Shown: positions 34,453 through 43,658, counted from the first letter of the stretch. The stretch: 64,000 bases of DNA from Dyadobacter sp. CY347 (GCF_021502655.1 NZ_JAKFFT010000009.1:62001-126000); one strand, 5' to 3'. Notes: generated by a model not told the origin, from the letters alone. Numbers and translations are program-made.

Positions 34453-35010
34453 TTGATTACGCTCTTAATTATTCATCAAGCTCAGCAAAAAGACGTCTGT
34501 TCGCAGCGAAAGCTTTTTGATGCCTACGGGAAAATCCTGCACCGCACTGCAAGACGCTATCTGCCGGATAATAACAAAGTAGAAGATGCCGTATCCAATG
34601 CGATTTTTATTATGCTCGAAAAAATGGGCCGCTGCCAGTTTGAATCGGTAGGCGCGTTTGAAAGCTGGATAAAAAGAGTTGTTGTGAATGAATGCCTCGC
34701 GATCATTAAAAAAGAGAAGCCCTTTAAAATGTTGGAGGATCAGGAAACAGAAAGTTATTTTCTCGACGAAATTGTCATTGAAAACCTGACTGCGGACAGG
34801 ATCATGGAAGTGATCGCAGGGCTTCCGGTTGGCTATCGGACGGTATTTAACCTCTTCGAGATTGAAGGTTACTCCCATTCTGAGATATCAGAAATGCTGG
34901 GGATCAGACTTGGGACATCAAAATCCCAGCTTAGTAAGGCGAAAGTAATGTTGCAAAAAAGAATTATCGACTTAGATCCGAGTTATGAAAAACGAAGACT
35001 TGTCTTGTAA
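34453..35010 (+). CDS. ECF-type sigma-70 family factor
   Basis: 185 residues, start taken as TTG at 34453 (an AAGGGA lies just before it, rather close). Region 2 is at about 15-80 (LFDAYGKILHRTARRYL, AVSNAIFIMLEK, FESWIKRVVVNECLAII); region 4 at about 115-175 (LPVGYRTVFNLFEIEGYSHSE, LGTSKSQLSKAKVMLQKRI). It overlaps the next gene by 26 bases, which encodes a single-TM protein, the usual sigma/anti-sigma layout. Confidence 0.88.
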   Translation: MITLLIIHQAQQKDVCSQRKLFDAYGKILHRTARRYLPDNNKVEDAVSNAIFIMLEKMGRCQFESVGAFESWIKRVVVNECLAIIKKEKPFKMLEDQETESYFLDEIVIENLTADRIMEVIAGLPVGYRTVFNLFEIEGYSHSEISEMLGIRLGTSKSQLSKAKVMLQKRIIDLDPSYEKRRLVL

Positions 35011-35668
35011 GATCAGAGCGCTGCTGGATACGTCTGATAAAAGTGACCCCGATTGGGATCCCGATAAGTTTTGGGACCGGTTCGAGGCCCGAAAGAAAAG
35101 ACAGCAGAGATGGGTCGTGCTCTCCTATTCAATGGCGGCGATGGTAATTTTTGGGATATTGTCTATTGTTGTCACGGGTGATGGCATGAATGGTTACTTC
35201 GGGACCAAACCTAGGGTAAGCAGCATTAGTCAAACTAAAAACATTGATCCCACATTAAAATTAGAAACTCGCAGACCTTTGCGTCGTGATGCAGAAACGC
35301 CTGTGCAGCATAGCGTTTTTAAACCAAACATCAAGCAGAATGTATCTCATGTTGCAAGTTCTAATTCAAATAAGCCATTAACAGAACCATCTGAGGTTTT
35401 TGCAAAGAAACGCGGCAATTCTTTCCGGCAGGTATCTTATGGGAATGACCTTTTATTCGGGCAAAGCATCCCTGTCTCAGACGAGGAGCATAATGAACTG
35501 CCTTCCCTGCTGGAAATGTTTGAGCAGGCCAAAAAGGAACGCGAGCTTCGCAATCAAAGTGTCCAGCTACAAGACCCGGCAAACTTCCGCAGTTTCTGGC
35601 TCACTGTAAATCAGCACGTTCTGGCGAGTAAGCTTAGCAGCGATCAGCTCCATTACGAGCGTTACTGA
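34985..35668 (+). CDS. Probable anti-sigma factor (single TM)
   Basis: 227 residues. The cytoplasmic N-terminus of about 42 residues has a WDPDKFWDRFEARKK motif; one TM helix follows (about 43-62), then a poorly ordered periplasmic part and a helical C-terminus (LPSLLEMFEQAKKERELR). No known domain, but the position, overlapping the sigma gene by 26 bases, and the topology fit an anti-sigma factor. Substrate or signal unknown. Confidence 0.65.
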   Translation: MKNEDLSCKIRALLDTSDKSDPDWDPDKFWDRFEARKKRQQRWVVLSYSMAAMVIFGILSIVVTGDGMNGYFGTKPRVSSISQTKNIDPTLKLETRRPLRRDAETPVQHSVFKPNIKQNVSHVASSNSNKPLTEPSEVFAKKRGNSFRQVSYGNDLLFGQSIPVSDEEHNELPSLLEMFEQAKKERELRNQSVQLQDPANFRSFWLTVNQHVLASKLSSDQLHYERY

Positions 35669-35734
35669 TTGTTTTTTGATTAAACAACATTAAGCCGAAA
35701 TGCGCTTTTAATTTTCTAATAAAAATTTATATAC

Positions 35735-36385
35735 ATGAAACGTTTAACAAACTTAGGTCTGTTTGCCTGGATGATATTGACCCATTTGCAAGCTTTTAGC
35801 CAGGCAACTGAATCTACTGACACCCCGAAAATTGGTTATACAAATGTTGATTTGGTCATGGCCCGGTTGCCGGAAAGCAAGGCTATGTTCAATGAACTGG
35901 AGATCACCAAGACCCAGCTCGAAAAAGCGATCGATGAATCCATCAAAGAGTTTCAGGGGAAGGCTGATGCCTACCAGAAAACAGCCAGTCAGATGACCGA
36001 TATCATCCGGGCTGATAAAGAAAAGGAGTTGGAGAATTTACAGACACGTATCCAGGAAATGCGCAGTAAAGCGCAATACTCACTGCAAAACAAACAGCAG
36101 CAGCTTATGGCGCCCATTCAGGATAAAGTCAATGCCGCGATTCAACAGATTGGTAAAGAGCATGGTTACGTTTATATTTTAAATATGGACGGCGGGGAAG
36201 GAACAGTGCCATTTATACTATTCGCCTCTGCGCAGGAGAATAATGTTACCAATTTGATATTGGAAAAATTAGGTGTAGATCCGAACCAGCCTGAGCCGTC
36301 TTCGAAATCCGAAAAGTCACCAACCAGTCCAGCCCCCTCAAATCCAGCCAAGCCAATTCCCGCCACTAAAAACGCCAAGCCGTAA
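35735..36385 (+). CDS. OmpH/Skp family periplasmic protein
   Basis: 216 residues. The signal peptide ends about FSQA (residue 24). The IGYTNVDLVMARLPESKAMF motif is followed by the long coiled coil (LEKAIDESIKEFQGKADAYQ and following) and QKVN-like helix (IQDKVNAAIQQIGKEHGYVYIL), the Skp jellyfish layout. The tail is rich in Pro/Ser/Lys. Acts as chaperone for outer-membrane proteins. It follows the sigma/anti-sigma pair by 66 bp. Confidence 0.9.
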   Translation: MKRLTNLGLFAWMILTHLQAFSQATESTDTPKIGYTNVDLVMARLPESKAMFNELEITKTQLEKAIDESIKEFQGKADAYQKTASQMTDIIRADKEKELENLQTRIQEMRSKAQYSLQNKQQQLMAPIQDKVNAAIQQIGKEHGYVYILNMDGGEGTVPFILFASAQENNVTNLILEKLGVDPNQPEPSSKSEKSPTSPAPSNPAKPIPATKNAKP

Positions 36386-36495
36386 ACACTCCACGCCAAT
36401 GACTTTCATGGATTGTCATACCGTATAAATTGTTGCGGGAATATCACGTATATTCACAAAGGCCAGCAAATGTGCCGCTTTGAATATTGTTTTGT

Positions 36496-37134
36496 ATGGT
36501 ATTGGAAATTACGCAGTTGAGGCAGCGGTATGGCGAGCGCGAAATCCTATCGATCCCTTCTTTTTCAATTGAAAAAGGCATTTATTGGATACAAGGAGAA
36601 AACGGCGCTGGTAAGTCGACACTTTTCAGGACGCTCGCCGGAATGTTACCGTTTGACGGAAGCATCAGGCTGGAAGGTAAATATGATCAGAAAAAAGATC
36701 CCGTCGAATACCGGCTCCGCCTCAACCTCGGGGAAGCAGAGCCGCTTTATCCGTCTTTTCTCACGCCAGCCGACCTGATTGCATTCGTCGCCGAAGCACA
36801 GCGAGCCAGCGATGCGCAATGTGCGATGCTGATAAAAGCATTCGGGATCAACTATCTGGATAACCCGTTTGGGAGCTGTTCCAGCGGCATGGTGAAAAAA
36901 GTTTCGCTGGTACTTACCTTTCTGGGCAACCCGGCGGTCATTATTCTCGACGAGCCGCTCATAACCATCGACCGCGAAGCCCGGGAAGTGCTTCTTGAAT
37001 TGATCAAGGAATACCATCGCAACGGCGTTACATTCCTGCTATCATCACACCAGCAATTCGAGCAGGAAGGGCTGCATGTTTCTCAAAGTTTCCAATTGAA
37101 GGATCAAACGCTCATAGCCAACGGTGCCCTATGA
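36496..37134 (+). CDS. ABC transporter ATP-binding protein
   Basis: 212 residues from the ATG at 36496. Walker A GENGAGKSTLF, signature in GSCSSGMVKKVSLVLTFLG (SSGM instead of LSGGQ), Walker B VIILDEPLITID, switch His in SSHQQ. A small stand-alone ATPase of the exporter type. Its stop overlaps the start of the membrane gene (ATGA), which must be its permease partner. Transported molecule unknown. Confidence 0.85.
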   Translation: MVLEITQLRQRYGEREILSIPSFSIEKGIYWIQGENGAGKSTLFRTLAGMLPFDGSIRLEGKYDQKKDPVEYRLRLNLGEAEPLYPSFLTPADLIAFVAEAQRASDAQCAMLIKAFGINYLDNPFGSCSSGMVKKVSLVLTFLGNPAVIILDEPLITIDREAREVLLELIKEYHRNGVTFLLSSHQQFEQEGLHVSQSFQLKDQTLIANGAL

Positions 37135-38219
37135 ACATGCTGCTGCTTTCCACCGTTTCAGTATTTTTCAGGCAGCGCGCGGGAACATTTCTGATGTTGT
37201 TATGTGTGCTTTTCGGATTCCTGAGCGCCAATGAGCACCACGCTTTCGCCGTATTTTTCCTGACCGGAACCTATGGAATGCTTACGCTTTTTGGGATCTG
37301 GTTGCTTTACAGCCTACTCTGCGGACAGTTCGTGATTAGCACATGGAAGTTACCAGAATACAGGTTCATCTATCACAGCCGCGCTTGGCCTGTGTTCGTA
37401 CGCACGCGTAGATTTTTATTACAAGCATTGGGCTTTCTTCAACCCATTCTGTATTATGGCATTTACCTGTTGATCATGGCCGTTCAGGATAAGCTGCTAA
37501 ATCGCTTTTGGCCGGTCATTCCTTTTTATATTTTGTTAATATTACTCCTCGCCGTCACAGCAGAATGGCGCATCAGGAAGCCAGTTTTGTATGTGCCGGT
37601 CAGCCGCAAAAGCATTATTAAATGGTCTATCCCAAGACCCGCATCCCCGCTTTATTGGTCCATGGAGTGGCTCGTGCGCGAACGGGGCATTACTTTGTTA
37701 GTTGGAAAAACAGGCGGAATGCTGGTAACCGCCGGAACAATGCTTTATTACAGCTCGGGCGAATACGACATCAGAATGCCGGCCGTCGGCATGTCGCTGG
37801 CCTATTTGCTCAATCTGGGAATTTCATTGGAGTTATATAAATGGGAAGCGGAAATCTGGCTCTGGGGCAGATCGCTGCCTGTTTCATTATGGAGGCGATG
37901 GGCCGGGATTGTCGTGCCGCATTTGCTGCTGCTCTTGCCCGAGACAATCGTCGTGATGCGAAATGGTGCAATCGGCATTTCCGGGATCGTACAATTGTAT
38001 ATGCTGGGTGTGACCATTCTTATACGGTCGCATTTATATATTTATAAAAAGTCAGGACTGCCTGAGAATGCCATGCAGGTTATCCTGTTCGGTTTTACCA
38101 TTCTAACCTTATTGATTTTATATAAAATACCCCTCCTCCTGCTTTCTGCCTGCGGCCTGATGTTTTCACTTTATGCCTTTCCCAAATTTTATCCTCTTCG
38201 CAGGATTAGAAATTGTTGA
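37131..38219 (+). CDS. ABC transporter membrane protein, hypothetical
   Basis: 362 residues with about ten hydrophobic segments, starting with LLLSTVSVFFRQRAGTFLML and LMLLCVLFGFLSANEHHAF. No substrate-binding part. Amphipathic loops hold many Arg and Trp. No named family is recognised, but the 4-base overlap with the ATPase gene marks it as the permease of a two-gene exporter. Confidence 0.7.
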   Translation: MNMLLLSTVSVFFRQRAGTFLMLLCVLFGFLSANEHHAFAVFFLTGTYGMLTLFGIWLLYSLLCGQFVISTWKLPEYRFIYHSRAWPVFVRTRRFLLQALGFLQPILYYGIYLLIMAVQDKLLNRFWPVIPFYILLILLLAVTAEWRIRKPVLYVPVSRKSIIKWSIPRPASPLYWSMEWLVRERGITLLVGKTGGMLVTAGTMLYYSSGEYDIRMPAVGMSLAYLLNLGISLELYKWEAEIWLWGRSLPVSLWRRWAGIVVPHLLLLLPETIVVMRNGAIGISGIVQLYMLGVTILIRSHLYIYKKSGLPENAMQVILFGFTILTLLILYKIPLLLLSACGLMFSLYAFPKFYPLRRIRNC

Positions 38220-38254
38220 ACTGCAACTAAAACAGACCCGTTACATGGGTTACA

Positions 38255-39006
38255 ATGTTCCTAGTCATTGCTATTGGTATGATTCTTTCCCTGCTCACCA
38301 AAAATCGCAAAATCTTAACTTACTGTACTTTGGACTGGCAAGAATTGTTTATTAACGACCTGGATTGGGAATTCGCCATTGAAATCGTAATCCGAACCTT
38401 AATCATGTTTGCCGCAATTCTGATCTTCCTAAGAACCTCGGGCAAAAAAGGAGTCAAGCAGCTTTCCATTTTCGAAGTTGCCATTATTCTAGGCTTAGGC
38501 TCGGCAGCCGGAGACCCAATGTCCAACAAAAAAATGCCATCATACCCGCCCTGCTGGTTTTCATTACAATATTGGGGTTTTATCGGTTGATCACCTGGTT
38601 TGCCATGAGGAATGAAAAATTCGAAAGAGTGTTGGAAGGTAGCCCGGTTTACCTGATCGAAGACGGCATATTTAACTTAGACACGGGCGACGAAACCTAT
38701 GCAAAAGACGAATTTTTTTCTGAAATGCGCCAGCAAAGCATTGAGCATCTCGGCCAGGTCCGGACCGCCATACTTGAACCCAATGGAAATATCAGTTTCT
38801 TGTTTTTCGAGGACGATGAGGTAAAACCGGGGCTTCCCGTGATGCCCAAACTTTATAAACAAACAACCAAAAATGTAAGCGAGCAAGGTAAGTATGCCTG
38901 CGTTGTTTGCGGAAACATCGAGCACATTCCCACAGGCCCAAAAAAGTGTGGAAGATGTGAAAACAACGACTGGGTGAAAGCAATACAAACCAAACGCGTG
39001 GCTTAA
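38255..39006 (+). pseudogene. DUF421 (YetF-like) membrane protein with zinc ribbon, frameshifted
   Basis: Two frames together make one DUF421 protein. The first part (38255 on) has IRTLIMFAAILIFLRTSGKK and LSIFEVAIILGLGSAAGDPM, then goes out of frame; the second part continues with IIPALLVFITILGFYRLITW, RVLEGSPVYLIEDGIF and the cytoplasmic domain. The change falls at a run of seven A (38528-38534); one extra A would restore a single frame. The true start may be the TTG at 38330, where family similarity begins. The C-terminus ends in a ribbon with two CxxC pairs (YACVVCG and CGRCENNDW), as in rubredoxin-like fingers. Sequencing error, real mutation or transcript slippage all remain possible. 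Confidence 0.75.
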
Positions 39007-39099
39007 CGGCAGGTTTCCCGATTTCGCTTACGTCCCATGAGTTTAGAGAAGTTTCCGGTTACAACCAGTAAAATTCCACGTTTCTGAGTTATTACTGAT

Positions 39100-40233
39100 A
39101 TGAAAACGAAATCGATCATTTTAGTAATCCTCGTTGTTACTGCAGCTGTCCTGGTATATTTTGGCCTGAGGACAAACCCGGTTGTAACAAAAGCGCAGGA
39201 ACCAACATTACCTTATCCCTATCAAAGTGAAGATGTGACTTTTGCAAATAATAAGGCCGGCATCAAGCTCTCAGGAACATTTACCTATCCTAAAAAAGAA
39301 GGCGCGTTTCCAGTAGTGATATTGATCAGTGGAAGCGGACCGCAAGATCGAAATGAAGAAGTATTTGGCCATAAACCGTTCCTTGTCATTGCCGATCACC
39401 TCACCCGACAGGGAATTGCTGTCCTGCGCTATGACGACCGGGGCATTGGTAAGTCAACAGGCAACTTCATGATGGCCACCACGCTCGATTATGCAACGGA
39501 TGCAGAAAGTGCCGTAGCCTATCTCAAAACGAGAAAAGAGATCGATTCGCAAAAAATTGGCTTGGCCGGGCATAGCGAAGGTGGATTAGTGGCTGCTATT
39601 GCCGCGTCCCGGACGAAGGACATTGGCTTTGTTATTTCGCTTGCCGGGCCGGGTGTCAAGGGGATTGAAGTCATTAAATTGCAATCCGAGCTGATTGCGC
39701 GTGCTGGCGGCATTGAGGAAAACGAGATAGCCATGATGAAGAAAATGGACGAGGAAACGATTGAAATCCTACTTAGCACACCAGACACCACTTTATTGCG
39801 GACAAAAATGGCAGCACATGCTAAAAGAAATTTGAAAAACTTTCCCGAGAAAGTGCTTCCCCCCGGTCAGAGCAAAGAGCAATTTTTTGCCAGCCAGATC
39901 AATGCAATGTGCACACCTTGGTATCAGTTTCTTTACAAATCAGACCCGGCGGCGTATTTTAGCAAAATCACTTGTCCTATCCTGGCTTTAAATGGCGCCA
40001 AAGATTTGCAGGTAAGTGCGTCGCAAAATCTGCCTGCCATTTTAAAAGCTGCAAGCGACGGGAATAATAAAAATGTTACAATTAAAGAGCTGGCTGATCT
40101 CAACCATTTTTTTCAGTCGTGCAAAACAGGCCATCCGAATGAGTATGCAGGTCTTCCCGAAACCTTTTCACCGGTAGCCCTCGCTGCCATATCCGATTGG
40201 ATTACTACGCAAATCAAACTATCAAACAAATAA
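39100..40233 (+). CDS. Alpha/beta hydrolase, membrane-anchored or secreted
   Basis: 377 residues. An N-terminal hydrophobic segment (about 5-24) serves as signal or anchor. Family marks: VVILISGSGPQDRNEE (oxyanion region), VLRYDDRGIGKS, nucleophile elbow GHSEGG, an acid at LALNGAKDLQV and the catalytic His in DLNHFFQ. This matches secreted serine esterase/peptidase-like hydrolases frequent in Bacteroidota. Substrate unknown. Followed 12 bases later by a monooxygenase-like gene. Confidence 0.87.
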   Translation: MKTKSIILVILVVTAAVLVYFGLRTNPVVTKAQEPTLPYPYQSEDVTFANNKAGIKLSGTFTYPKKEGAFPVVILISGSGPQDRNEEVFGHKPFLVIADHLTRQGIAVLRYDDRGIGKSTGNFMMATTLDYATDAESAVAYLKTRKEIDSQKIGLAGHSEGGLVAAIAASRTKDIGFVISLAGPGVKGIEVIKLQSELIARAGGIEENEIAMMKKMDEETIEILLSTPDTTLLRTKMAAHAKRNLKNFPEKVLPPGQSKEQFFASQINAMCTPWYQFLYKSDPAAYFSKITCPILALNGAKDLQVSASQNLPAILKAASDGNNKNVTIKELADLNHFFQSCKTGHPNEYAGLPETFSPVALAAISDWITTQIKLSNK

Positions 40234-40245
40234 ACCAGGAAACCT

Positions 40246-40548
40246 ATGTACCTACTTCACGGAAAATTAAATGCAAAGGCAGGCCATGCCGAAGAACTCG
40301 CCAACATCCTGTTAGAAGCATCCCAACTGATGTCCACTGCAAAAGGATGTAAAGTTTATGCGGTTGGAAAGGATGCAAATGACCTAAATGCCGTCTATGT
40401 AACGGAAATCTGGGACAGCAAAGAGGATCATGACAATTCCTTAAATGTGAACGGAGTCAGAGAATTAATAGGCAGAGCCATGCCAATTTTCGACGGCCAA
40501 CCATCCAAGGGACAGGAATTAGAAATTTTAGGAGGAGCAGGATTGTAA
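40246..40548 (+). CDS. Antibiotic biosynthesis monooxygenase-domain protein
   Basis: 100 residues, one ferredoxin-like ABM domain: LHGKLNAKAGHAEELANILLE at the start (first 20: LHGKLNAKAGHAEELANILL), then CKVYAVGKDA and VTEIWDSKEDHDNSL. Members act on small quinone-like or haem-like molecules. Twelve bp after the hydrolase gene, so probably cotranscribed. Confidence 0.85.
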   Translation: MYLLHGKLNAKAGHAEELANILLEASQLMSTAKGCKVYAVGKDANDLNAVYVTEIWDSKEDHDNSLNVNGVRELIGRAMPIFDGQPSKGQELEILGGAGL

Positions 40549-40601
40549 GCCTGCTCTGCTGCTAGGCAATAGTTGTTTCGGTTAGATGGCGCAACATTCG
40601 C

Positions 40602-41138
40602 CTACCGACTGAGTTTCGAGATCGAAAACAACGTTCCTTTTGAGTTAAAAAATAGTGTTAAGAAACTATCCTCGTAAACCGTGCCGTTTTTTACTTCATT
40701 GATGCTTGCGGATTTGTAGCGTAGGTTTTGAGACACGCCGTCGTGGTGGGTAATTTGAAATCCTTTAAAATTTAATGGCTTTCCTGAGACTGGGACCAGT
40801 TTATCTCCCACTTTAAATGTTTGTCCACCCACCTGTCCGACTGAGATTTTGCTGTCCAGTAAATGCCAATTATCTAATTTTCCTTTCAGGAAATACAGCT
40901 CGTTCTTGCCATACCTGTACAGCTTCAATGTATCCGCATCGATTTCGGAATAGTGATTTGAAATGCTATCAGGCTTTCCGAAGACCTTTACACAAGCTGC
41001 AAAGCTGGCTCCTGACAAAACTCCCTCAGCTTCATTATTTGGACTGATCAAAGCGATCTGCTGAACATCCACTTCCGGAATCTGGGCTTTCGAATAGGCG
41101 GAAACCAGAGTAACCAACATTAACACAAAATATTTCAT
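40602..41138 (-). CDS. Secreted hypothetical protein
   Basis: 178 residues with a signal peptide ending about YSKAQ (residue 19). Mature part: LSGASFAACVKVFGKPDSIS, LYRYGKNELYFLKGKLDNW and VGGQTFKVGDKLVPVSGKPL, probably a small beta-rich periplasmic domain of a type common in Bacteroidota. No function known. It ends close to the ABM gene (convergent). Confidence 0.65.
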   Translation of the reverse strand: MKYFVLMLVTLVSAYSKAQIPEVDVQQIALISPNNEAEGVLSGASFAACVKVFGKPDSISNHYSEIDADTLKLYRYGKNELYFLKGKLDNWHLLDSKISVGQVGGQTFKVGDKLVPVSGKPLNFKGFQITHHDGVSQNLRYKSASINEVKNGTVYEDSFLTLFFNSKGTLFSISKLSR

Positions 41139-41159
41139 GCGCGCACCTGTTAATTGGAT

Positions 41160-41229
41160 TTACAAATAAAGCAAAAAGCACCTGGCAAATGAATGCTAAG
41201 TGTTTTTGAAGCGGCAAAACGGCATTTTT
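41160..41229 (-). repeat. Direct repeat copy A: terminator-like sequence at left end of arsenic locus
   Basis: Hand-aligned with 44856-44924 this stretch differs by about 7 substitutions and 2 one-base gaps over some 70 positions. It holds a stem (41175-41187 with 41194-41206) that has two mismatched pairs compared with copy B, followed on the minus strand by a U-rich run. It begins 14 bases after the end of the phosphoesterase gene and may terminate the arsenic operon. Confidence 0.75.
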
Positions 41230-41242
41230 TTTAGCGCTAGTT

Positions 41243-42019
41243 TCATTTTCCCAGGCGTAATGATTCTGCGTAAGCATCCGGAAGGATACAGTCTTCCACG
41301 GCCTTGGCCGCTTTTTCAATGTCATAATCAAAACGTATAAAGTCCACCATAATGCTCTCCTTGCTTGATATTGATGCATCGGCATTGATATGCAGGATCA
41401 CATAGCCGCCCCTTAGATCTCCATCCTTCGGTTTACCGACAGAACCAATATTGATCGCATGCCGGAAATGATCTGTGCCGTCTGGCTCAACTGAGCCCAA
41501 GATCCTGTGATAAGGTTTGTGGGTATGCCCGAAAAGCATCACATCAGCACTGGCCTGCTCCATAATGCGTAACATGCTTTTTTCGTCGCGGTCCTCAAAT
41601 AGGTATTCATTGATCCGTCGCGGGCTACCATGTACCAAAAGCAACGATAACGGTTTGTGATTTAATTGAAATTCGAGACGGATGTGTGCCGGCAGCGTTC
41701 TTAGGTAGGCCCGCTGCTCGTCTTTGACAATTTCGTTTGTGTAAGCAATCGATACTCTGCCATTTTCTTTTTCTTCGTCTGTCTTATATGCGCAGCCGCA
41801 ATCGTCGCTGCTCCTTCCAATCCCAAAGTCATAATTACCAGCAATGGTAGGGATACCGCGCTTTCTAATTGCGTCAATAACTTCATTAGGCCAGACGTTA
41901 TAACCAACCAGATCACCCAGACAATAAATGGCGTCAGTATCTCTGGTTTCAACATCTTTGAAAAACGCCTCCAATGCCGGAAGGTTGGCGTGAATGTCTG
42001 AAAAAAGGGCAATTCTCAT
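41243..42019 (-). CDS. YfcE/MJ0936-type metallophosphoesterase
   Basis: 258 residues. Motifs: ALFSDIHANLPAL, IYCLGDLVGYNVWP, TIAGNYDFG (GN-D instead of GNHD), LLVHGSPRRINEYL, MLFGHTHKPY and NIGSVGKPKDGD. This matches the cytosolic phosphodiesterase family with binuclear metal site. Last gene of the arsenic operon, 11 bp after acr3. Link to arsenic is only by position. Confidence 0.87.
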   Translation of the reverse strand: MRIALFSDIHANLPALEAFFKDVETRDTDAIYCLGDLVGYNVWPNEVIDAIRKRGIPTIAGNYDFGIGRSSDDCGCAYKTDEEKENGRVSIAYTNEIVKDEQRAYLRTLPAHIRLEFQLNHKPLSLLLVHGSPRRINEYLFEDRDEKSMLRIMEQASADVMLFGHTHKPYHRILGSVEPDGTDHFRHAINIGSVGKPKDGDLRGGYVILHINADASISSKESIMVDFIRFDYDIEKAAKAVEDCILPDAYAESLRLGK

Positions 42020-42030
42020 TTAAAAAGTGG

Positions 42031-43083
42031 TTAGTTGAAAAACTTGTGCTGTTGTTTGAGTGCAAAATTGACCATCAGGATCAACACCGGCACTTCGATT
42101 AGCGGGCCGATTACAGCAGCGAATGCAACCCCCGAATCAATACCGAATACAGCGATTGCGACCGCGATCCCGAGCTCAAAGTTGTTACCTGCGGCAGTGA
42201 AGGCCAGGGAAGTAGATTTGGCATAATCCGCGCCTGCACGCTTCGACAGGTAAAAAGCAGAGAAAAACATGATTGCAAAATAGATTGTCAGTGGCAGCGC
42301 GATACGCAGCACATCAAATGGTATGCTGACAATCAGCTGACCTTTTAAACTAAACATCACCACAATGGTACAGAGCAAGGCAATCAAAGTCATCGGGCTG
42401 ATTGCCGGAAGGAATTTCTTCTCATACCATTCCTTACTAAATAGCTTCGTTAACACGATCCTGGAAATAATGCCAGCCAGGAATGGAATGCCCAGATAAA
42501 TGAAAACACTTTGGGCAACCTGGCCGATGGTGATGTTTGCCGCCAGGCGGCCCTGCTCAAATCCTTTTAAGCCAAAAAGCGATGGCAAAACTACTACAAA
42601 CACATACGCGTAGACCGAATAAAACAAGACCTGAAAAATGCTGTTGAAAGCCACCAGTCCTGCCGCATACAGGCGGTCACCATTGGCCAGGTCATTCCAG
42701 ACAATCACCATGGCAATTCAGCGCGCAATGCCGATCATGATCAGCCCTATCATGTATTCCGGCTTATCTGGTAAAAAAATTACTGCCAATCCAAACATTA
42801 GCAAGGGACCGATAATCCAGTTTTGAAGCAGGGAAAGCCCGAGGATCCTGGTGTTTTTAAAAACCTTTGGCAGCTCTGCATAACGCACCTTGGCCAGTGG
42901 CGGGTACATCATCAGCACAAGTCCAATGGCCAGCGGAACGTTCACGCCTGACACCGAATTAAATTGGTTGATAAAATCAGGTGTGCCCGGTAAGAAATAG
43001 CCAACTGACACACCAATCAGCATGGCTAAAAAGATCCATAAAGTCAGGTAGCGGTCTAAAAAGGAAAGACGGGGGTTATTCAT
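42031..43083 (-). pseudogene. acr3: ACR3 family arsenite efflux permease with in-frame TGA at the conserved Cys
   Basis: Two frames in the same phase make one full ACR3 protein of about 350 residues with some ten TM helices. Part 1 (42718-43083): [19 protein letters not shown] to [11 protein letters not shown]. Part 2 continues [13 protein letters not shown] down to the end at 42031. Between them codon 122 is TGA (42720-42718), exactly where the family has the functionally important Cys of its G-L-A-R-C-I-A-M-V motif. No other damage is seen in either half. TGC or TGT to TGA is a one-base change, so recent inactivation is the simple reading; recoding as selenocysteine is the alternative. The start overlaps the DUF6428 gene by 8 bases. 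Confidence 0.85.
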
Positions 43084-43645
43084 TCTTTTTGATGACAGGG
43101 GCTGGCGCGCAGCATGAAGCTCCTGCTGACGCTGTGCCGCAGCTTTGTTTTCGGGTAAGTGCCTTGCATTGGGTGAAATCCGGGACCAGGTTTACTGTAA
43201 ATGTTTTACCATCGGAAGCAAACTCTCCGGGATACATCTGGCGGGTATCAAACTTCGAATTGCCAAATTCAATTTTAACAGTCGCAGTTGGGTTTAGTGG
43301 AAGCGATTTTTCAACCAGGTCAACAATTTCCATCGCCTTGCCAGTTTTCATCGAACGGTCTACTTCTTGTTCTGATGGCTCCCAAAGCTGCACGATCACT
43401 TCTGTCCAGCTATTCATTACGCCGCCGCAATCGACTGAAACGATCGGCGCTTGCTTAATTTCGGTAATGTGGTAAGAGCTGTCCACAAACTTTCCCTCCT
43501 CAAATTGAAATTGCAGGTGCAGGTCAGGATTTTGCTTAAGGGTATTTTTGAAATCACCCCACGTCATCGGACCGCGGGTTTCCGGATCGCCGGCCGCCGG
43601 ATCGCCGGTCGCCGGATCGCCGGCCGCCGAATTTAATTGCCTCAT
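43076..43645 (-). CDS. DUF6428 family protein of the arsenic operon
   Basis: 189 residues from ATG 43645, or 163 from the ATG at 43567 ([10 protein letters not shown]), where family proteins usually begin. The extra N-terminus is made of [10 protein letters not shown] repeats encoded by tandem 15-bp units, so it is probably a recent addition. The main domain has [18 protein letters not shown] and WTEVIVQLW; the tail is Cys-rich ([16 protein letters not shown]). DUF6428 proteins often lie in Bacteroidota ars operons; the role is unknown. Its operator/promoter lies at 43659-43685. Confidence 0.75.
   Translation of the reverse strand: MRQLNSAAGDPATGDPAAGDPETRGPMTWGDFKNTLKQNPDLHLQFQFEEGKFVDSSYHITEIKQAPIVSVDCGGVMNSWTEVIVQLWEPSEQEVDRSMKTGKAMEIVDLVEKSLPLNPTATVKIEFGNSKFDTRQMYPGEFASDGKTFTVNLVPDFTQCKALTRKQSCGTASAGASCCAPAPVIKKNE
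43584..43628. repeat. Three tandem 15-bp repeats
   Basis: Units GGATCGCCGGCCGCC at 43584-43598 and 43614-43628 are identical; the middle one (43599-43613) has one change. On the minus strand each codes five residues (AAGDP or ATGDP). As 15 is a multiple of three, copy number can vary without frameshift. Confidence 0.85.
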
Positions 43646-43658
43646 AGCTTCTATTGGT

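Noticed and set aside
42684-42717. Hairpin directly after the acr3 TGA (ATTGCCA with TGGCCAAT, plus GGT/ACC), considered as a SECIS element.
   Set aside because: It starts at once after the TGA, has two bulges and a loop nearer than usual for bacterial SECIS elements, and the bases encode conserved ACR3 residues anyway, so pairing by chance is likely.
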